From: Hydrogenophaga intermedia
GTDB lineage: Bacteria; Pseudomonadota; Gammaproteobacteria; Burkholderiales; Burkholderiaceae_C
Direction: 5' to 3'
Assembly: GCF_023715105.1 (NCBI RefSeq)
Contig: NZ_JAMBNO010000012.1
Location: 1 to 64,000, forward strand
DNA: 64,000 nucleotides
Made by a program: the position numbers and the translations under genes. How positions within the stretch are numbered: position 1 is the stretch's first letter; every line of letters starts with the position of its first letter. The notes below the pieces were generated by a model. That model worked only from the letters and a program-made list of their open reading frames with translations, ran no database searches and had not been told where the DNA came from. Below are positions 20,511 to 31,901 of this stretch, piece by piece.

Positions 20511-21212
20511 ATGCTTCGCACTTTCAAGATCTACCGCTACGACCCCGAGAAGGACGCCAAGCCGTACATGCAGACCATCCAGGTCGAGCTGGACGGGCAC
20601 GAGCGCATGCTGCTCGACGCGCTCATGAAGCTCAAGGCCGTGGATCCGTCGATCTCGTTCCGCCGCTCCTGCCGTGAAGGCGTGTGCGGCTCGGACGCCA
20701 TGAACATCAACGGCAAGAACGGCCTGGCCTGCCTGACCAACATGAACACGCTCAAGGGCGACATCGTGTTGAAGCCGCTGCCCGGCCTGCCCGTGGTGCG
20801 CGACCTGATCGTGGACATGACGCTGTTCTTCAAGCAGTACCACAGCATCAAGCCGTACCTCATCAACGACAGCATCGCGCCCGAGAAGGAGCGCCTGCAG
20901 TCGCCCGAGGAGCGCGAGGAGCTCAACGGTCTGTACGAGTGCATCCTGTGCGCGAGCTGCTCCACGAGCTGCCCGAGCTTCTGGTGGAACCCCGACAAGT
21001 TCGTGGGCCCGGCCGGCCTGCTGCAGGCCTACCGGTTCATCGCCGACAGCCGCGACCAGGCCACCGGCGAGCGCCTGGACAACCTCGAGGACCCGTACCG
21101 CCTGTTCCGCTGCCACACCATCATGAACTGCGTCGACGTCTGCCCCAAGGGCCTCAACCCCACCAAGGCGATCGGCAAGATCAAGGAAATGATGGTGCTG
21201 CGCTCGGTTTGA
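20511..21212 (+). CDS. sdhB: succinate dehydrogenase iron-sulfur subunit
   Basis: This 233-residue subunit carries electrons from FAD to quinone through three Fe-S clusters. All ligands are visible: [19 protein letters not shown] with a following Cys for [2Fe-2S], [12 protein letters not shown] for [4Fe-4S], and [14 protein letters not shown] completing the [4Fe-4S] and [3Fe-4S] sites. The ATG at 20511 follows GGAGACCCCC, a plausible ribosome binding site. It begins 20 bases after sdhA and is followed 20 bases later by sdhE. Confidence 0.98.
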   Translation: MLRTFKIYRYDPEKDAKPYMQTIQVELDGHERMLLDALMKLKAVDPSISFRRSCREGVCGSDAMNINGKNGLACLTNMNTLKGDIVLKPLPGLPVVRDLIVDMTLFFKQYHSIKPYLINDSIAPEKERLQSPEEREELNGLYECILCASCSTSCPSFWWNPDKFVGPAGLLQAYRFIADSRDQATGERLDNLEDPYRLFRCHTIMNCVDVCPKGLNPTKAIGKIKEMMVLRSV

Positions 21213-21232
21213 GCGAGACCCATCCGAAACCC

Positions 21233-21538
21233 ATGAACGGCACCGATGACGCCCTGCTCGACGAGCGCAGCTTCAGCAAGCTGCGCTGGCGGTGCCGCCG
21301 TGGTCTGCTCGAGAACGATCTGTTCATCGAGCGCTTCTTCGCCCGTCACGCCGCCGGCCTGACGGTGCGTCAGGCCGATGCCCTGGGCCTGCTGATGGAC
21401 CTGTCGGACAACGACCTGCTCGATCTGCTGCTCGGCCGAAAGCCCCTTGAGGGCGATCTCGCACGCGACGACGTGTTGCAGGTGCTTGCCCTGCTGCGCG
21501 CCGTCAGCCCAACCCCAAGAACCGAGGAACCCGCATGA
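21233..21538 (+). CDS. sdhE: FAD assembly factor SdhE (DUF339)
   Basis: This 101-residue protein contains the SdhE signature [15 protein letters not shown] (usual RGxxE core) and the following [11 protein letters not shown] helix. In relatives SdhE binds SdhA and promotes covalent flavinylation. The gene is 20 bases after sdhB, and its stop overlaps the gltA start (ATGA), which implies translational coupling. It is slightly longer than E. coli SdhE because of extensions at both ends. A YgfX-like membrane protein, the usual SdhE neighbour in enterobacteria, may be the one encoded at 48029-48481, far away. Confidence 0.93.
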   Translation: MNGTDDALLDERSFSKLRWRCRRGLLENDLFIERFFARHAAGLTVRQADALGLLMDLSDNDLLDLLLGRKPLEGDLARDDVLQVLALLRAVSPTPRTEEPA

Positions 21539-22845
21539 AACTCGTCGACAACAAAGCCACCTTGACGTTCTCCAACGGCAGCCCCAGTGTGGAGCTGCCG
21601 GTGTACGCCGGCAACATCGGCCCGGACGTCATCGACATCCGCAAGCTGTACGCGCAGACGGGCATGTTCACGTACGACCCGGGCTTCCTCTCGACGGCCT
21701 CCTGCCAGTCCGCCATCACGTACATCGATGGCGACAAGGGCGAACTGCTGTACCGCGGCTATCCCATCGAGCAACTGGCCATGCACTGCGACTACCTCGA
21801 CGTGTGCTACCTGCTGCTCAAGGGCGAACTGCCCGATGAGAAGCAGCGCACCGACTTCCACAAGCTCGTGACCAACCACACCATGGTCAACGAGCAGATG
21901 CAGTTCTTCCTGCGCGGCTTCCGCCGCGATGCGCACCCGATGGCGGTGCTCACCGGCCTCGTCGGCGGCCTCTCGGCCTTCTATCACGACAGCACCGACA
22001 TCAACAACCCGACGCACCGCGAGATCGCAGCGATCCGCCTGATCGCCAAGATGCCGACGCTGGTGTCGATGGCCTACAAGTACGGCATCGGCCAGCCCTA
22101 CATGTACCCGCGCAACGAGTTGTCCTACGCGGGCAACTTCCTGCGCATGATGTTCGGCGTGCCGTGCGAGGACTACCAGGTCAACCCGGTGCTCGAGCGC
22201 GCACTCGACCGCATCTTCATCCTGCACGCCGACCACGAGCAGAACGCCTCCACCTCGACCGTGCGCCTGTGCGGCTCCTCGGGCACCAACCCGTTCGCTG
22301 CCATCGCGGCCGGCGTGGCCTGCCTGTGGGGCCCTGCCCACGGCGGCGCCAACGAAGCCTGCCTGAACATGCTGGAGGACATCCAGCGCAACGGCGGCGT
22401 GGCCAAGGTCGGCGAGTTCATGGAGAAGGTCAAGGACAAGTCCTCGGGCGTCAAGCTCATGGGCTTCGGCCACCGCGTCTACAAGAACTACGACCCGCGC
22501 GCCAAACTCATGCAGGAAACCTGCAACGAGGTGCTGCAGGAACTCGGCCTCGAGAACGACCCGCTGTTCAAGCTCGCCAAGGAACTCGAGAAGATCGCGC
22601 TGGAAGACGACTACTTCGTGCAGCGCAAGCTCTACCCGAACGTGGACTTCTACTCCGGCATCGTGCAGCGCGCCATCGGCATCCCGGTCAACCTGTTCAC
22701 CGGCATCTTTGCGCTTGCGCGTACCGTGGGCTGGATCGCCCAGCTCAACGAGATGATCGGCGACCCCGAGTACAAGATCGGCCGTCCGCGCCAGCTCTTC
22801 ACCGGCTCGCCGCGCCGTGACGTGCCGGCGGCGATGAAGAAGTGA
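21535..22845 (+). CDS. gltA: citrate synthase, type II
   Basis: This 436-residue enzyme condenses oxaloacetate and acetyl-CoA to citrate. Its length and N-terminal beta-rich domain fit the hexameric, NADH-sensitive type of Gram-negative bacteria. Catalytic-region motifs are seen: [30 protein letters not shown] with its active His, [14 protein letters not shown] with the second His, and [17 protein letters not shown] with the catalytic Asp. It overlaps sdhE by 4 bases and closes the sdh operon. A hairpin with a short T-run follows. Confidence 0.98.
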   Translation: MKLVDNKATLTFSNGSPSVELPVYAGNIGPDVIDIRKLYAQTGMFTYDPGFLSTASCQSAITYIDGDKGELLYRGYPIEQLAMHCDYLDVCYLLLKGELPDEKQRTDFHKLVTNHTMVNEQMQFFLRGFRRDAHPMAVLTGLVGGLSAFYHDSTDINNPTHREIAAIRLIAKMPTLVSMAYKYGIGQPYMYPRNELSYAGNFLRMMFGVPCEDYQVNPVLERALDRIFILHADHEQNASTSTVRLCGSSGTNPFAAIAAGVACLWGPAHGGANEACLNMLEDIQRNGGVAKVGEFMEKVKDKSSGVKLMGFGHRVYKNYDPRAKLMQETCNEVLQELGLENDPLFKLAKELEKIALEDDYFVQRKLYPNVDFYSGIVQRAIGIPVNLFTGIFALARTVGWIAQLNEMIGDPEYKIGRPRQLFTGSPRRDVPAAMKK

Positions 22846-22867
22846 TCGCCTTGCCTGCCTGAACCCG

Positions 22868-22909
22868 CAACGCCCGCCCTGGCCCGTCGCCACGGCGGGC
22901 GTTGTCTTT
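22868..22909 (+). terminator. terminator-like hairpin after gltA
   Basis: An 11-bp perfect stem (CAACGCCCGCC / GGCGGGCGTTG) with a 15-base loop lies 22 bases after gltA and is followed by TCTTTC. The stem is strong but the T-run is short, so read-through is possible. It separates the sdh-gltA transcript from leuC. Confidence 0.7.
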
Positions 22910-22963
22910 CACCAGACCGTAAAATCACCGGCCCACCCACGAGTGGCCGAGCCGAGACAAGCC

Positions 22964-24385
22964 ATGCCCCGCACGCTGTACGACAAGATCTGGGACGAAC
23001 ACGTCGTCCACACCGAAGAGGACGGTACCGCCGTTCTCTACATCGACCGCCACCTGGTGCACGAAGTCACCAGCCCGCAGGCCTTCGAGGGCCTGCGCCA
23101 GGCCGGCCGCAAGGTCTGGCGTGTGAGCTCGGTCGTCGCCACGGCCGACCACAACACGCCCACCACCGGCTGGGAGCTCGGCTACGACGGCATCGCCGAT
23201 CCGATCAGCAAGGAGCAGATCACCACGCTGGACTCGAACATTGCCGAGTTCGGCGCCGCGGCCTTCTTCCCCTTCCTGTCGCAACGCCAGGGCATCGTGC
23301 ACGTGATCGGGCCCGAGACCGGTGCAACCCTGCCTGGCATGACGGTGGTGTGTGGCGACTCGCACACCAGCACCCACGGCGCCTTCGGCGCGCTCGCGCA
23401 CGGCATCGGCACCAGCGAGGTCGAACACGTGCTCGCCACGCAGACGCTGCTGGCCAAGAAGGCGAAGAATCTGCTGATCAAGGTCGAGGGCCAGCTCGCC
23501 AAAGGCGTGACCGCCAAGGACATCGTGCTCGCCATCATCGGGCGCATCGGTACCGCCGGCGGCACGGGCTACACCATCGAGTTCGCCGGAAGCGCCATCC
23601 GTGCGCTGAGCATGGAAGGGCGCATGACGGTGTGCAACATGGCCATCGAGGCCGGCGCACGCGCCGGCCTGGTGGCGGTGGACGACAAGACCATCGAGTA
23701 CATCAAGGGTCGGCCACTGGCTCCCAGCGGCGTCGAATGGGAGCAGGCCGTGGCGTACTGGCGCACGCTGCATTCCGACGCCGATGCGGTGTTCGATGCG
23801 GTCGTCGAGCTCGATGCCACGAAGATCGTGCCGCAGGTGACCTGGGGCACCTCGCCCGAGATGGTGCTCGGCATCGACGGCCGCGTACCCGACCCCGACA
23901 AGGAAAAGGACGCCAGCAAGCGCGGCGCGATCGAGCGCGCCCTGCAGTACATGGCCCTGGAGCCCGGCAAGCCGCTCAACGACATCTTTGTCGACAAGGT
24001 CTTCATTGGCTCCTGCACCAACAGCCGCATCGAAGACATGCGCGAGGCCGCTGCCATGGTCAAGAAGCTTGGCCAGAAGGTGGCGAAGAACGTCAAGCTC
24101 GCGATGGTGGTGCCTGGCTCCGGTCTGGTGAAGGCCCAGGCCGAGCGCGAAGGCCTGCATGAGATCTTCAAGGCCGCAGGCTTCGAATGGCGCGAGCCGG
24201 GCTGCAGCATGTGCCTGGCCATGAATGCCGACCGCCTGGAGCCGGGCGAGCGCTGCGCCTCCACCAGCAACCGCAATTTCGAAGGCCGCCAGGGCGCTGG
24301 TGGCCGCACGCACCTGGTTTCACCCGCCATGGCGGCCGCCGCAGCCGTGCACGGGCATTTCGTCGACGTCCGTCAATTCGCCTGA
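22964..24385 (+). CDS. leuC: 3-isopropylmalate dehydratase large subunit
   Basis: This 473-residue [4Fe-4S] subunit, with LeuD, isomerises 2-isopropylmalate to 3-isopropylmalate in leucine synthesis. The expected motifs are [15 protein letters not shown] at the start, [35 protein letters not shown] with the first cluster Cys, and [13 protein letters not shown] with the other two. The ATG at 22964 fits the family start. A TAAAAT at 22920-22925 could be a -10 box, though no good -35 accompanies it. An entericidin-type gene separates it from leuD. Confidence 0.97.
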   Translation: MPRTLYDKIWDEHVVHTEEDGTAVLYIDRHLVHEVTSPQAFEGLRQAGRKVWRVSSVVATADHNTPTTGWELGYDGIADPISKEQITTLDSNIAEFGAAAFFPFLSQRQGIVHVIGPETGATLPGMTVVCGDSHTSTHGAFGALAHGIGTSEVEHVLATQTLLAKKAKNLLIKVEGQLAKGVTAKDIVLAIIGRIGTAGGTGYTIEFAGSAIRALSMEGRMTVCNMAIEAGARAGLVAVDDKTIEYIKGRPLAPSGVEWEQAVAYWRTLHSDADAVFDAVVELDATKIVPQVTWGTSPEMVLGIDGRVPDPDKEKDASKRGAIERALQYMALEPGKPLNDIFVDKVFIGSCTNSRIEDMREAAAMVKKLGQKVAKNVKLAMVVPGSGLVKAQAEREGLHEIFKAAGFEWREPGCSMCLAMNADRLEPGERCASTSNRNFEGRQGAGGRTHLVSPAMAAAAAVHGHFVDVRQFA

Positions 24386-24407
24386 ACCCACACCGAAAGG
24401 AACCACC

Positions 24408-24539
24408 ATGAAGAAGTTCGCTTCCCTGATTGCCATCGGTCTGGCCCTGCTGGCCGCCGGCTGCAACACCTTCCAGGGCATCGGCCAGGACATCCAGAAG
24501 GGTGGCCAGGTGATCGAGGACGCTGCGAAGAAGAAGTAA
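24408..24539 (+). CDS. entericidin A/B-family small lipoprotein
   Basis: This 43-residue peptide has a lipoprotein signal: a basic start MKKFAS, a hydrophobic stretch, and the lipobox LAAGC at about residues 15-19. A short amphipathic tail with NTFQGIGQDIQKGGQVIEDA ends in KKK. That is the entericidin pattern: tiny membrane lipoproteins linked to stress or programmed death in E. coli. GAAAGGAACC upstream of the ATG serves as ribosome binding site. It starts 22 bases after leuC, and its stop is immediately followed by the leuD ATG. It is therefore embedded in the leucine operon, and its role there is not evident. Confidence 0.88.
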   Translation: MKKFASLIAIGLALLAAGCNTFQGIGQDIQKGGQVIEDAAKKK

Positions 24540-26295
<1,756 letters not shown>

Positions 26296-26375
26296 TCTCA
26301 GCTCCGGTTCGTCACGCCCACCCCCGGCACGACGAGCCGGGGCGCAACGGTTATTCAACTGAAAAGGGCAACGTC

Positions 26376-27506
26376 ATGACGAAACTCGTGGGACTCGTGG
26401 GCTGGCGCGGCATGGTCGGCTCCGTGCTGATGGACCGCATGGTCGAAGAAAAAGACTTCGACCTCATCGAACCCCTGTTCTTCTCCACCTCCAACGCCGG
26501 CGGCGCCGCCCCGGCCATGGCGAAGAACGAAACCCGGCTGCAGGACGCGCATGACATCGCTGCGCTCAAGCGCTGCGACATCATCATCACGGCCCAGGGC
26601 GGGGACTACACCAACGAGGTGTTCCCCAAGCTGCGCGCCGCCGGCTGGAACGGCCACTGGATCGACGCGGCCTCCTCGCTGCGCATGAAAGACGACGCGG
26701 TCATCATCCTTGACCCGGTGAACCTGCCCGTGATCCAGAACGCACTGGCCAAGGGCGGGCGCAACTGGATCGGCGGCAACTGCACCGTGAGCTGCATGCT
26801 CATGGGCGTGGGCGCGCTCTACAAGGCCGGCCTGGTTGAATGGATGAGCACGCAGACCTACCAGGCCGCCAGTGGCGGCGGTGCCCAGCACATGCGCGAG
26901 TTGCTCACGCAGTACGGCACGCTCAATGCCGAGGTCAAGGCACTGCTCGACGACCCCAAGAGCGCCATCCTCGAGATCGACCGCAAGGTCATCGCGAAGC
27001 AGCGTGCACTCACCGAGGCGGAGACCGCCAACTTCGGCGTGCCCCTGGGCGGCTCGCTCATTCCCTGGATCGACAAGGACCTGGGCAACGGCATGTCGAA
27101 GGAAGAGTGGAAAGGCATGGCCGAGACCAACAAGATCCTCGGGCAGGGCGAGGGCTTCGGCAGCCCCGCGGTGCCGGTGGACGGTTTCTGCGTGCGCGTC
27201 GGCGCCATGCGCTGCCACTCGCAGGCGCTCACCTTCAAGCTGAAGAAGGACGTGCCGCTAGCCGACATCGAGGCCATGATCGCCGCTGACAATCAGTGGG
27301 TGAAGGTGGTGCCCAACACGCGCGAAGCGACGATTCGCGATCTCACGCCCGTGGCCGTGACCGGCACCATGACCATCCCTGTGGGGCGCCTGCGCAAGAT
27401 GGCCATGGGCCCAGAGTATCTGGGCGCGTTCACCATTGGCGATCAGCTGCTGTGGGGCGCGGCCGAACCGCTGCGGCGCATGCTGCGCATCCTGCTGCAA
27501 GGCTGA
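26376..27506 (+). CDS. asd: aspartate-semialdehyde dehydrogenase
   Basis: This 376-residue enzyme reduces aspartyl phosphate to aspartate semialdehyde, the branch point to lysine/diaminopimelate, threonine and methionine. The NADP-binding start [18 protein letters not shown], the catalytic Cys region [16 protein letters not shown] and the acid-base His segment [15 protein letters not shown] identify the Gram-negative type. AAAGGG before the ATG at 26376 is a good ribosome binding site. It lies between leuB and fimV, an order common in beta- and gamma-proteobacteria. A strong hairpin follows it. Confidence 0.98.
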   Translation: MTKLVGLVGWRGMVGSVLMDRMVEEKDFDLIEPLFFSTSNAGGAAPAMAKNETRLQDAHDIAALKRCDIIITAQGGDYTNEVFPKLRAAGWNGHWIDAASSLRMKDDAVIILDPVNLPVIQNALAKGGRNWIGGNCTVSCMLMGVGALYKAGLVEWMSTQTYQAASGGGAQHMRELLTQYGTLNAEVKALLDDPKSAILEIDRKVIAKQRALTEAETANFGVPLGGSLIPWIDKDLGNGMSKEEWKGMAETNKILGQGEGFGSPAVPVDGFCVRVGAMRCHSQALTFKLKKDVPLADIEAMIAADNQWVKVVPNTREATIRDLTPVAVTGTMTIPVGRLRKMAMGPEYLGAFTIGDQLLWGAAEPLRRMLRILLQG

Positions 27507-27536
27507 CAGCGATGCCCGGGCGGGCTGGTGAACGGC

Positions 27537-27562
27537 GTCACGTTGCACACCAGCAACGTGAC
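27537..27562. repeat. perfect 10-bp hairpin downstream of asd
   Basis: GTCACGTTGC and GCAACGTGAC are exact inverted repeats with the six-base loop ACACCA, starting 31 bases after asd. No T-run follows on either strand, so it is a transcript-end stabiliser, a weak terminator or a protein-binding site rather than a classical terminator. Confidence 0.7.
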
Positions 27563-27617
27563 AACCCGCACGTTCAGTGACGAGCGGTAGCCTCTGAAAC
27601 TCAAGCGGATTCTCAGC

Positions 27618-27646
27618 TTGTAACCGTAATCCGTTGATGTTATGGT
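27618..27646 (+). promoter_or_regulatory. candidate sigma-70 promoter for fimV
   Basis: TTGTAA (27618-27623) and TATGGT (27641-27646) are separated by 17 bases and lie about 30 bases before the fimV start. The surroundings are AT-rich for this genome. Match quality is moderate. Confidence 0.45.
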
Positions 27647-27676
27647 CAATTCTCGGTTTTTGACGTCGAGGTACCA

Positions 27677-30328
27677 GTGCCAGCCCACCCCCGCCACACC
27701 CCATCGCCCCTGAGCGCATCCGTGTCGAAAACCACGGGCCGACGGGGCCTTGCGAGCCTTCATGCCGTTGCGGCGGCGGCGCTGGTGTCGACCCTGATGC
27801 TGCAACCCGGCGACGCGTTGGCGCTCGCCCTGGGGCGCATCACGGTGCAGTCGGCACTCGGCGAACCGTTGCGCGCCGAGATCGACGTGCCCGAAATCAG
27901 CGCGGCCGAGGAAGCCAGCCTGCGCGTCGGCCTTGCCAGCGGCGACACGTACCGCGCGGCCGGCGTTGATGTGAGCCCCGCGCTCAATCAGTTGGAGATC
28001 ACCCTGCAACGCCGCGCCAGCGGGCGTCCCTATCTGCGTCTGCGCAGCCCCAACCCGGTCTCCGAGCCGTTCGTGGACCTCATCATCGAGGCCAACTGGT
28101 CCACCGGACGCCTGGTTCGCGACTACACCCTGCTGTTCGATCCGCCGAACCTGCGCGCAACCGCACCGACACCGATCACGCCGGTGGCGCCCGCGCCGGC
28201 TCCCCGTGCCGCAACGCCTGCACCGGCGCCAGCTCCTGCTCCCGCACCTGCTGTCGTGGCACCTGCACCCGCAACACCTCCCGCGGCCCGTGCACCCGCG
28301 CCCGCCGCAGCCCCCGCCACCGAGGGGCCGCGTCAGGTCACGGTGCAGCGCGGCGACACAGCCGGCGCGATTGCCGCAGCCAACAAACCCGCGGACGTGT
28401 CGCTCGACCAGATGCTGGTCGCGATGCTGCAAGCCAACCCGAGCGCCTTCATCGACGGCAACGCCAACCGCCTGCGCGCGGGTGCCGTGATCGACCTGCC
28501 CGGCCGCGATGCGGCCGCCTCGGTGAGTGCTTCGGAGGCACGGCAGACGATCGCCGCGCAAAGCCGCGACTTCGACGAATACCGACGCCGGCTCGCCGGT
28601 GCCGCACCCGCAGCCCAGGTGGAGGCTCCCGATCGTGCGGCCGCCGGACGCGTGCAAACCGAAGTCCAGGATCGCGCGGCACCGGCGCCCTCCGCCGATC
28701 GGCTCACCCTGAGCCAGCCGCCACAGGCCGCGGCAGGCAGCGCGCCCGAGGCACAGATCGCGCAGCAGCGGCAGTCGCAGGACGCTGCCCAACGCTCGGC
28801 CGAACTCTCGCGAAACATCGAGGAGCTGTCCAAACTCGGGCAGCAGGCGGGCACGCCTGCGGCACCCGCGCCCGCGCCGGCTGCGCCCACGGCACCGGCG
28901 GCCGAGCCTGCTGCGGCGACCCCCGCACCCGCACCCGCACCCGCTGCTGCGGCCCCGGCGGCCGAGCCGGCGGCTCCAGCCGCAGCGGCACCTGTGGCCG
29001 AAGCCCCGGCTGCCGCCGCTCCGGCACCAGCACCAGCACCCACGCCGGCACCGACCGTCACGGCCCCGCGCCCGCCCGCTCCGGTGCCTGAAGAACCGAG
29101 CCTGATCGACAGCCTCAGTGAGAACCCGTTGGTGCTGCCTGCGGCCGGTGGCCTGCTGGCCCTGCTGGCCGGCTTCGGCCTGTGGCGCATGCGCCAGCGC
29201 AAGGCCGCTTCGAACGTCGACAGCTCGTTTCTGGAAAGCCGACTGCAGCCCGACTCCTTCTTCGGCTCGAGTGGCGGTCAACGTATCGACACCGCCGAGG
29301 CGATGGCCTCGGGTTCATCCATGGTCTATTCGCCGAGCCAGCTCGACGCCGCCGGCGACGTCGACCCGGTGGCCGAGGCCGACGTGTACCTGGCCTACGG
29401 TCGCGATCTGCAGGCCGAAGAGATCCTCAAGGAAGCGATGCGCAGCACGCCCACGCGCGTGGCCATCCACACCAAGTTGCTCGAGATCTACGCCAAGCGC
29501 CGCGATGCACGCGCATTCGAGGTCGTTGCGAGCGAGGCCTTTGGTCTCACGCAGGGCCTGGGCCCCGAGTGGGAGCGCGCCTGCGAGCTCGGCCGCGAGC
29601 TCGACCCCGCCAACCCGCTGTACCAGCCTGGTGGACACCCTGCACCCAAGCCAGGCGCACCCACGGCACCGGGCGGGCTGCAGACCATGCCCTTCGGCCC
29701 GAGCACGGTCAACCTGGCGGGCCCGGCCACGGGCGCCGGCGCGCTCGATCTCGACCTCGATTTCGCGCTGGACGATGCCCCGGCACCTGCCCAGCCCTCC
29801 GCGCCTGTCTCCAACCTGGACGACCTCGCTTCCACCGAAGCCTTGACCACACCGCCAGCCGCCAGCGCGCCGGCGCCGATGGACTTCGACCTTGACCTGC
29901 CGGACGACAGCGCTTCCGCCAGCAACGAGCGCGCCGAGACCGCGCCCGTCACGCTGGAGGTGCCCAGCCTCGATTTCGGCGCGTCCGATGCTGTGGCTGC
30001 CCCGAGCTTCGACCTCGATCTGGGCACGGCAGCGCCCGCCGCACCTGCGGTGGAGGCCTCGGCCCCCGTGTCCGGCATGATGGATTTCAACCTCGGTGAC
30101 CTCAACCTCGATCTCGGGGGCGACAAGGCGCAAGGAGAGGTGACCGCGGCCCCCACGCCCGCCGATCTCAGCGAGGAAAACCCGCTCGAGACCAAGCTCT
30201 CGCTGGCCGAGGAATTCCGCGCGATCGGCGACTTCGAGGGCGCGCGCTCCCTGGCCGAAGAGGTGCTGGCCGAGGCCTCGGGGCCGCTCAAGACCAAGGC
30301 AAGCACCTTCCTGGCCGATCTGGCCTGA
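27677..30328 (+). CDS. fimV: FimV-like peptidoglycan-binding polar hub protein
   Basis: This 883-residue protein resembles FimV/HubP, which supports type IV pilus assembly and polar organisation. An export signal ending near ALALA leads into the conserved periplasmic domain LGRITVQSALGEPLRAEIDV. A LysM-like segment lies at about residues 218-275, then an Ala/Pro repeat tract at about 390-475, and one membrane helix at about 485-505. A long acidic cytoplasmic part contains a TPR-like stretch around 565-640 and the C-terminal FimV domain (NPLETKLSLAEEFRAIGDFEGAR region). The start is uncertain: GTG at 27677 or 27722, with no ATG nearby. truA follows after 51 bases, as in pseudomonads and other beta-proteobacteria. 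Confidence 0.9.
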   Translation: MPAHPRHTPSPLSASVSKTTGRRGLASLHAVAAAALVSTLMLQPGDALALALGRITVQSALGEPLRAEIDVPEISAAEEASLRVGLASGDTYRAAGVDVSPALNQLEITLQRRASGRPYLRLRSPNPVSEPFVDLIIEANWSTGRLVRDYTLLFDPPNLRATAPTPITPVAPAPAPRAATPAPAPAPAPAPAVVAPAPATPPAARAPAPAAAPATEGPRQVTVQRGDTAGAIAAANKPADVSLDQMLVAMLQANPSAFIDGNANRLRAGAVIDLPGRDAAASVSASEARQTIAAQSRDFDEYRRRLAGAAPAAQVEAPDRAAAGRVQTEVQDRAAPAPSADRLTLSQPPQAAAGSAPEAQIAQQRQSQDAAQRSAELSRNIEELSKLGQQAGTPAAPAPAPAAPTAPAAEPAAATPAPAPAPAAAAPAAEPAAPAAAAPVAEAPAAAAPAPAPAPTPAPTVTAPRPPAPVPEEPSLIDSLSENPLVLPAAGGLLALLAGFGLWRMRQRKAASNVDSSFLESRLQPDSFFGSSGGQRIDTAEAMASGSSMVYSPSQLDAAGDVDPVAEADVYLAYGRDLQAEEILKEAMRSTPTRVAIHTKLLEIYAKRRDARAFEVVASEAFGLTQGLGPEWERACELGRELDPANPLYQPGGHPAPKPGAPTAPGGLQTMPFGPSTVNLAGPATGAGALDLDLDFALDDAPAPAQPSAPVSNLDDLASTEALTTPPAASAPAPMDFDLDLPDDSASASNERAETAPVTLEVPSLDFGASDAVAAPSFDLDLGTAAPAAPAVEASAPVSGMMDFNLGDLNLDLGGDKAQGEVTAAPTPADLSEENPLETKLSLAEEFRAIGDFEGARSLAEEVLAEASGPLKTKASTFLADLA

Positions 30329-30379
30329 CGCCATCGCTTGAGCGTTCCGCAACACGCTTCCCCCGACACGCCCAGCCCG

Positions 30380-31168
30380 ATGCAACGCATCGCGCTGGGC
30401 GTGAGCTTTAACGGCCGCGCTTACGACGGCTGGCAGAGCCAGTCCAGTGGCAACACGGTGCAGGACAAGCTCGAGTCGGCGCTGGCCAGCTTTTGCGCCG
30501 TGTCGCGCGTGAACACCCTGTGCGCGGGCCGCACCGATGCCGGCGTGCACGGCCTCATGCAGGTGGTGCACTTCGACACGCCCTTGCAGCGCGATGCCTA
30601 CGCCTGGGTGCGCGGTACCAACAGCTTTCTTCCGCCCGACATCGCGGTGCAATGGGCCCAAGCGGTGCCCGCGGGTTTCCACGCACGGGCCAGTGCGCTC
30701 GCGCGGCGCTATGCCTACGTGCTGCTCGAATCCCCCGTGCGCCCGAGCGTGGACAACGGCCAGGTGGGCTGGGTGTTCCGCCCGCTGTCGCTTGAAGCCA
30801 TGCAGGCGGCAGCCGCACTGCTGTTGGGCGAGCACGACTTCACGTCCTTTCGCGCCTCGCAGTGCCAGGCGCACACCCCGGTGAAGTCGATGCGCCGCAT
30901 CGAGATCGCGCGCCGCGGCGCCTACTGGCGCTTCGAGTTCGAGGCCAACGCCTTCCTGCACCACATGATCCGCAACATCATGGGTTGCCTCATCGCGATC
31001 GGCAGCGGCAACCGCCCACCTGACTGGATGGCCGAGGTGCTCGCCGCGCGCAGCCGCGACGCCGCCGCGCCCACCTTTGCCCCCGATGGCCTGTATTTCC
31101 TGGGTCCGGTCTACGATGCGCAGTGGGGCCTGCCGCAACGCACCCCCGCCTTCGACTGGCTTCCATGA
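30380..31168 (+). CDS. truA: tRNA pseudouridine(38-40) synthase TruA
   Basis: This 262-residue enzyme makes pseudouridine at positions 38-40 of the tRNA anticodon stem. The catalytic Asp is in CAGRTDAGVHG; other conserved parts are SFNGRAYDGWQSQ, HARASALARRYAYVL and FLHHMIRNIMGCLI. I chose the ATG at 30380; a TTG at 30338 would add 14 unrelated residues. The stop overlaps the trpF start (ATGA), so the two are translationally coupled. Confidence 0.96.
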   Translation: MQRIALGVSFNGRAYDGWQSQSSGNTVQDKLESALASFCAVSRVNTLCAGRTDAGVHGLMQVVHFDTPLQRDAYAWVRGTNSFLPPDIAVQWAQAVPAGFHARASALARRYAYVLLESPVRPSVDNGQVGWVFRPLSLEAMQAAAALLLGEHDFTSFRASQCQAHTPVKSMRRIEIARRGAYWRFEFEANAFLHHMIRNIMGCLIAIGSGNRPPDWMAEVLAARSRDAAAPTFAPDGLYFLGPVYDAQWGLPQRTPAFDWLP

Positions 31169-31854
31169 CCTCGCCCCTCCACCGCACCCGCATCAAGTTC
31201 TGCGGCCTCACGCGCGAGGCCGACGTGGACGCCGCCGTGCAGGCCGGGGCCGATGCCGTGGGCTTCGTGCTGTACGAGCCCAGCCCACGCTACGTGTCAC
31301 CCGATCGTGCCGGCGAACTGGCGCGGCGGCTACCCGCCTTCGTGACGCCGGTGCTGCTGTTCGTCAACGCCAGCCCGGAGTGGATCGCCCGCGGCGCACA
31401 GGCCGTGCCGCAGGCCGTGCTGCAGTTCCATGGCGACGAATCACCCGAGGACTGCATGGCCGCTCGGCGGCCTTTCCTTCGGGCGGCCCGAATCCCCCTG
31501 GGCGAGGCTGGCCGGGGCTTCGATCTCCTACAATTCGCTGACCGCTTTGTCCCCGCGCAGGCCATCCTGCTCGACGCCCATGTTGACGGTTTCGGGGGCG
31601 GCGGCCATTCCTTCGACTGGACGGTATTTCCTTGGTCACATCCGCGACTAAACGCCAGCTCTCGCCTCGTTTTGTCTGGTGGACTCACGCCTGCAAACGT
31701 GATCGATGGCATTCGCCTCGTGCGGCCCTGGGCCGTTGACGTGAGCTCCGGCATCGAGGTGTCCAAGGGCATCAAGAGTGCCGACAAGATGCAGGCCTTC
31801 GTGGCCGCCGTGCGCGCCGCCGACGCGACGCCACCGCCCCCGCAGCGACCTTGA
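31165..31854 (+). CDS. trpF: phosphoribosylanthranilate isomerase
   Basis: This 229-residue TIM barrel catalyses the Amadori rearrangement in tryptophan synthesis. The N-terminal [13 protein letters not shown] carries the catalytic Cys. The Asp region [18 protein letters not shown] and the phosphate-binding ends [11 protein letters not shown] and [15 protein letters not shown] complete the family pattern. The ATG overlaps the truA stop. trpB follows after 47 bases. Confidence 0.97.
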   Translation: MTSPLHRTRIKFCGLTREADVDAAVQAGADAVGFVLYEPSPRYVSPDRAGELARRLPAFVTPVLLFVNASPEWIARGAQAVPQAVLQFHGDESPEDCMAARRPFLRAARIPLGEAGRGFDLLQFADRFVPAQAILLDAHVDGFGGGGHSFDWTVFPWSHPRLNASSRLVLSGGLTPANVIDGIRLVRPWAVDVSSGIEVSKGIKSADKMQAFVAAVRAADATPPPPQRP

Positions 31855-31901
31855 CCTTTTCACGGGTCGCGCGGGCCATCCACCGAAAAGGATTCCCGAC
31901 C

